DNA of 64,000 nucleotides, taken from NCBI GenBank assembly GCA_035501495.1, contig DATJWB010000121.1, positions 1-64,000 of the forward strand. Reading direction: 5' to 3'. Shown here piece by piece: positions 60,965 to 64,000 of the stretch (its first letter is position 1; every line of letters starts with the position of its first letter). Position numbers and translations under genes: made by a program. Under the pieces are notes generated by a model. That model had not been told where the DNA came from. It did not search any database and worked only from the letters and a program-made list of their open reading frames with translations. The stretch is from JAIQFL01 sp035501495 (GTDB taxonomy: Bacteria > Acidobacteriota > Terriglobia > Bryobacterales > Bryobacteraceae).

Positions 60965-61786
60965 ATGAACCCTAACGCTCGACTGGTACGCCGTGGTATG
61001 CCCCGACCGTCAGAACCCCCAACTCAGCATGCCGGTCCCGCACCCGCCAGTCCCGAAATCCCGGAGCCGTCACTGGCCGAACGCGCCCGCACCCTGGCCT
61101 CGCTCGCTCGAATCGGCAGCCTGTCGACGCATTCCCGGAAGTTCCCGGGATTTCCCTTCGGCTCGATGATGCCCTATGCCTGCGACGAACCAGGGCGGCC
61201 GATCTTCCTCATCAGCAGCATGGCGATGCACACCCAGAACCTGCGGCAGGATCCCCGCGCCAGCTTGCTGATCACCCAGCCGGATGTTTCCGGCGATCCT
61301 CTGGGCGCGGCCCGGCTGACGTTGGTTGGTGAAGTCGCGGAGGTTCCCGGCGCCGAGGTGCGCGAGTTGTACCTCGCGCACTACGAGCACGCCAGGCAGT
61401 GGGAGAATTATCCCGATTTCGCTTACTTCCGGTTGGAAGTATCGGGACTGTACTTCATTGGAGGCTTCGGCGTCATGGGATGGGTCGCCGCCGGTGAGTA
61501 CGCCGGCGCCCGGCCGGACCCGTTGGCGAAAGCTGCTCCCGGAATCATCCAGCACATGAACGCCGACCATGCGGAGGCGCTGGTGCTGATCGCGCGCCGG
61601 TTTGCCGGCGAGTCTCCCGATCGGGCCGTGCTGACCGCGGTAGACCGCCTCGGCTTCCATCTCCGAATGCAGACCGGCGACCGGGCCCACGGATGCCGCG
61701 TCGCCTTTCCTCGCGAAGTGACCAGTACCGACGAGGCGCGAAAGGTGTTCGTGGAAATGGTACGCGAGGCCCGATCGCCCCGCTAA
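60965..61786 (+). CDS. HugZ-like protein: pyridoxamine 5'-phosphate oxidase fold plus DUF2470
   Basis: 273 residues from the ATG at 60965 (an ATG at 60998 is possible). The split-barrel FMN/heme-binding fold has ARIGSLSTHSRKFPGFPFGS, IFLISSMAMHTQNLRQDPRA and LVGEVAEVP (about 40-190). The C-terminal DUF2470 has PGIIQHMNADHAEALVLIAR. This pairing is found in HugZ-type heme oxygenases and related cytoplasmic flavin- or heme-binding proteins. Whether this one degrades heme is unknown. It is followed, convergently, by the phosphoesterase gene 23 bases away. Confidence 0.83.
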   Translation: MNPNARLVRRGMPRPSEPPTQHAGPAPASPEIPEPSLAERARTLASLARIGSLSTHSRKFPGFPFGSMMPYACDEPGRPIFLISSMAMHTQNLRQDPRASLLITQPDVSGDPLGAARLTLVGEVAEVPGAEVRELYLAHYEHARQWENYPDFAYFRLEVSGLYFIGGFGVMGWVAAGEYAGARPDPLAKAAPGIIQHMNADHAEALVLIARRFAGESPDRAVLTAVDRLGFHLRMQTGDRAHGCRVAFPREVTSTDEARKVFVEMVREARSPR

Positions 61787-61809
61787 ACGCGGCGCCGCAC
61801 TCGGAAGCC

Positions 61810-64000
61810 CTATTTTCCGAAGTAGCTCCGCACCGGCGGCGGGGGCTCGTTGCCCCGAATCGCCCGCCACAGGATATCGTTCAGCTCGTTGTCGTCGTTC
61901 TGGTCCGCCTCGTCGAATCTCATGCGGTTCGATGCCGCCGCTCCTGCAGCCGTCGGCGGATTCCGCTCCTCCATGGACGTTCGCGGCTTCTCGGCGGTGT
62001 AAGGGGCCGGGTCGGGTGTGCTCCGGAAGGACGCGGCCATAATCCGCGCGCTGGCGTCGAACTGTGTCATAGGGTGCAGTCCCAGCAGTGCCTCCATGGT
62101 CCTGAGCATCGACGTAGTGTTGTACATGGTGCCGTCCACAAAGTGGCGCTTCGAGAACGACGAAATCACGAACGCAGGCGAGCGGTGGGAGTCCACGTGA
62201 TCCGGACCGTTCTGGGCATCGTCCTCCAGGATGAAGATTGCCGTGCTGGTCCACAAACGCGACTTCGAAACCGCCTCCACCACCATCCCAATCGCCAAAT
62301 CGTTGTCCGCCGCCGAGGAGAGCGGCGCGATCCGGCCCGCGGTGGTTCCATTGGTGTGATCGTTGCCCATCCGCATCACCGTCAGCCGCGGCATGTCGTT
62401 TCGCTTCTCATGCTCGGCCAACTCGGCGATAAAGACCCTGGCGCGCTCCACGTCGGGATACGCCAGGTCGAACCCGCGGTAGAGGGGGTTGGTTACCTTG
62501 GCAAGCACCGGGTCGCGGACGCTCGCGATCTGTTCCGTTCCGGCCTCGGCGATCTCCCTCTTGTTGTTTACCATGTAGCCGAAATTCCGGATCGAAAGAC
62601 CGGCCGCCGCGGCATTCGTCCAAATGTAGCCGGCGGGGGGTAGAGATGCCGGATCCTGCTCCTCGAAATCGTAGGTTCGCCGGCGGCCGGAATACTCGTT
62701 CGGCCACATCTTCTGCACGTAGTCGGGAGCGATCCCGGCCGTCGACCAGTTGTGGCCGTCGGCGCTCACGTCTGCGTTCACATAAAAGTTATCCAGCAGG
62801 ACAAACTCGCGCGCCAACTTGTGGAGATTCGGCGTGATATTCTCCCCGAAAAGCACCAGTGACGGATCACCATTACCTTCCTTGATGTCGCCCAGCACCT
62901 GGTCGTAGGTACGGTTTTCCCGCACGATGTAGATCACGTGCTCGATCGAGGGCAGGGGATTGGCCGCATCGAGTTTGGCATCGTTGTAGGCCGAGTTGGC
63001 CAGCGCCTTATTCGACCAGGCCTCGAGTTGCTCGGCGGTGAACGGCTCGATCCACGATGCGGTGCCGGTCTGCATGTAACCGACGTATCCGGGCCGGATG
63101 CCGGGCTCGGCATGCACGCCCGCGGGCCGCTTGGTGGGGTTCGGCCCGTCCGGATTCGGATACGACCGCAGGCCCTTGCCATTCAACACCACCAGCGTGC
63201 CCGAGGGCAGCACGCGCACCGCGGTCGGGTACCAGCCGGTCGGAATGAAACCCTCCACCACACTACGGTCGCTCGATACATCCACTACCGCGGCTACGTT
63301 GCCGTCGGAGCAGGCCACGAAGAGCTTCTTCAAATCCGGGCTGAGAGCCAGGCCCGAAGGCGTCATTCCGAGCGGCTGCCGCGGCGTCATGGCCAGATTG
63401 ATATTCTCCACCACGCTCAACTCTTTGCCAGCGTTTACCGACACGGCATAAACGCTATTGGTGTTGGCCGCCGCCACGAAGAGGCGGGCCACCCACGTCG
63501 GCTCACCCGGAGGAACTTCACCCGGGCCGCCTTCGCGCCACACGATATCGGTAGGATGGGCGCCCACCCGCACAATTGCCATCTGGCTGCCCGTATTGGT
63601 GTCGTAGTGGCCAATCGACCCGTCGGCCCAATGGCTCACAAAGAACGACTTGCCGTCCGGATGGAACAGAATGCGATACGGCCGCCTGCCGGTCTTGAAA
63701 CGGTTGATGACCATTCCCGACTGGGGATTGACCACTGCCACATCGTCCTGGTACAACTCCGCAACGTACAGAAGCCGGCCGTCCGGAGACGCCGCCACAT
63801 CCCCGACAAAATCGCGATCCGTCTTTTTGGCTGATGGCGTGACTTCAAAGGTGCGGGCCGGTTGCAGGGTCCCGTTCGCAAAGGTGTACTCGAAGACCGA
63901 TGCGCGCGATCCTCCGCCGACATAGACCTTGTCGCTCTTGGGTACGAAGGTCAGCCCCAGCCAGCCGTCCGGCGCCTTCACGTTGCTGACGACGCGTCCG
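61810..64000 (-). CDS. YVTN beta-propeller/phosphoesterase fusion protein, start outside the window
   Basis: The frame is open to the right edge, so the N-terminus is missing; the GTG at 63981 is internal. At least 729 residues are visible. The N-terminal ~330 form a YncE-like propeller (PDGRLLYVAELYQDDVAVVN, NPQSGMVINRFKTGRRPYRI, PDLKKLFVACSDGNVAAVVD). The C-terminal ~400 are an alkaline-phosphatase-superfamily phosphoesterase (IEHVIYIVRENRTYDQVLGD, DNFYVNADVSADGHNWSTAG, FILEDDAQNGPDHVDSHRSP). Relatives are exported and probably cleave phosphate esters or phospholipids. Confidence 0.85.
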   Translation of the reverse strand, partial: GRVVSNVKAPDGWLGLTFVPKSDKVYVGGGSRASVFEYTFANGTLQPARTFEVTPSAKKTDRDFVGDVAASPDGRLLYVAELYQDDVAVVNPQSGMVINRFKTGRRPYRILFHPDGKSFFVSHWADGSIGHYDTNTGSQMAIVRVGAHPTDIVWREGGPGEVPPGEPTWVARLFVAAANTNSVYAVSVNAGKELSVVENINLAMTPRQPLGMTPSGLALSPDLKKLFVACSDGNVAAVVDVSSDRSVVEGFIPTGWYPTAVRVLPSGTLVVLNGKGLRSYPNPDGPNPTKRPAGVHAEPGIRPGYVGYMQTGTASWIEPFTAEQLEAWSNKALANSAYNDAKLDAANPLPSIEHVIYIVRENRTYDQVLGDIKEGNGDPSLVLFGENITPNLHKLAREFVLLDNFYVNADVSADGHNWSTAGIAPDYVQKMWPNEYSGRRRTYDFEEQDPASLPPAGYIWTNAAAAGLSIRNFGYMVNNKREIAEAGTEQIASVRDPVLAKVTNPLYRGFDLAYPDVERARVFIAELAEHEKRNDMPRLTVMRMGNDHTNGTTAGRIAPLSSAADNDLAIGMVVEAVSKSRLWTSTAIFILEDDAQNGPDHVDSHRSPAFVISSFSKRHFVDGTMYNTTSMLRTMEALLGLHPMTQFDASARIMAASFRSTPDPAPYTAEKPRTSMEERNPPTAAGAAASNRMRFDEADQNDDNELNDILWRAIRGNEPPPPVRSYFGK

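Noticed and set aside
1..64000. tRNA, rRNA, CRISPR arrays, transposases, phage genes
   Set aside because: Searched by eye on both strands; nothing met even a loose standard. A covariance-model scan would be needed to exclude small RNAs and riboswitches.

Overview
The window is G+C-rich, densely coded bacterial DNA that looks like an Acidobacteriota genome of the Solibacter/Bryobacter type. The basis is a large Oar-like TonB-dependent receptor with an N-terminal carboxypeptidase-regulatory domain, an orphan duplicated (ADOP-type) ABC permease, DUF4091 and DUF2911 proteins, and many secreted carbohydrate-related proteins. The species assignment is inference. I found no rRNA, tRNA, CRISPR array, transposase or phage gene.

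Layout. 1-5 kb: the end of an Nramp metal transporter, ribosomal protein S1, a short SulP transporter and a Tat-exported aminotransferase. 5-8.4 kb: the Oar-like receptor. 8.4-18.6 kb: a ROK protein, two tandem paralogous APC permeases with soluble tails, CCA-adding enzyme, a DoxX-like membrane protein, and uracil-DNA glycosylase coupled to a metallopeptidase-like protein. 18.6-22.9 kb: an HpcH/HpaI aldolase, a GH67-like secreted protein and a 3-hydroxyisobutyrate/tartronate-semialdehyde reductase, possibly a sugar-acid degradation island. 22.9-31.9 kb: two secreted proteins sharing a short motif, three stand-alone receiver proteins, a propeller/lectin-like exoprotein, a Crp-type regulator and a DUF2911 protein. 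32-34.5 kb: the ADOP permease.

34.8-57.2 kb (minus strand): a 16-gene exopolysaccharide operon. It runs Wza-type export protein, beta-barrel, Wzz/tyrosine kinase, CelD-like GNAT, polysaccharide deacetylase, O-antigen ligase/polymerase, flippase, asparagine synthase, two glycosyltransferases, heparinase II/III-like protein, a second asparagine synthase, a third glycosyltransferase, DUF4091 protein, histidine kinase, NarL-type regulator. Most neighbours overlap by a few bases. The set resembles exosortase-associated EPS clusters, but no exosortase and no initiating phosphoglycosyltransferase is present here.

57.3-61.8 kb: a UbiB/AarF-like kinase coupled to phaR, and divergently a phasin-like protein made of six copies of one motif. 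Its strong sigma70-like promoter is followed at once by a perfect CTGC-N3-GCAG palindrome, the reported PhaR site type. A HugZ-like protein follows. The right edge cuts a YVTN-propeller/phosphoesterase protein.

A MITE/REP-like repeat of about 120-260 bp occurs four times. Three copies lie against gene 3' ends and carry terminator-like hairpins. The fourth is inserted in frame inside an EPS glycosyltransferase.
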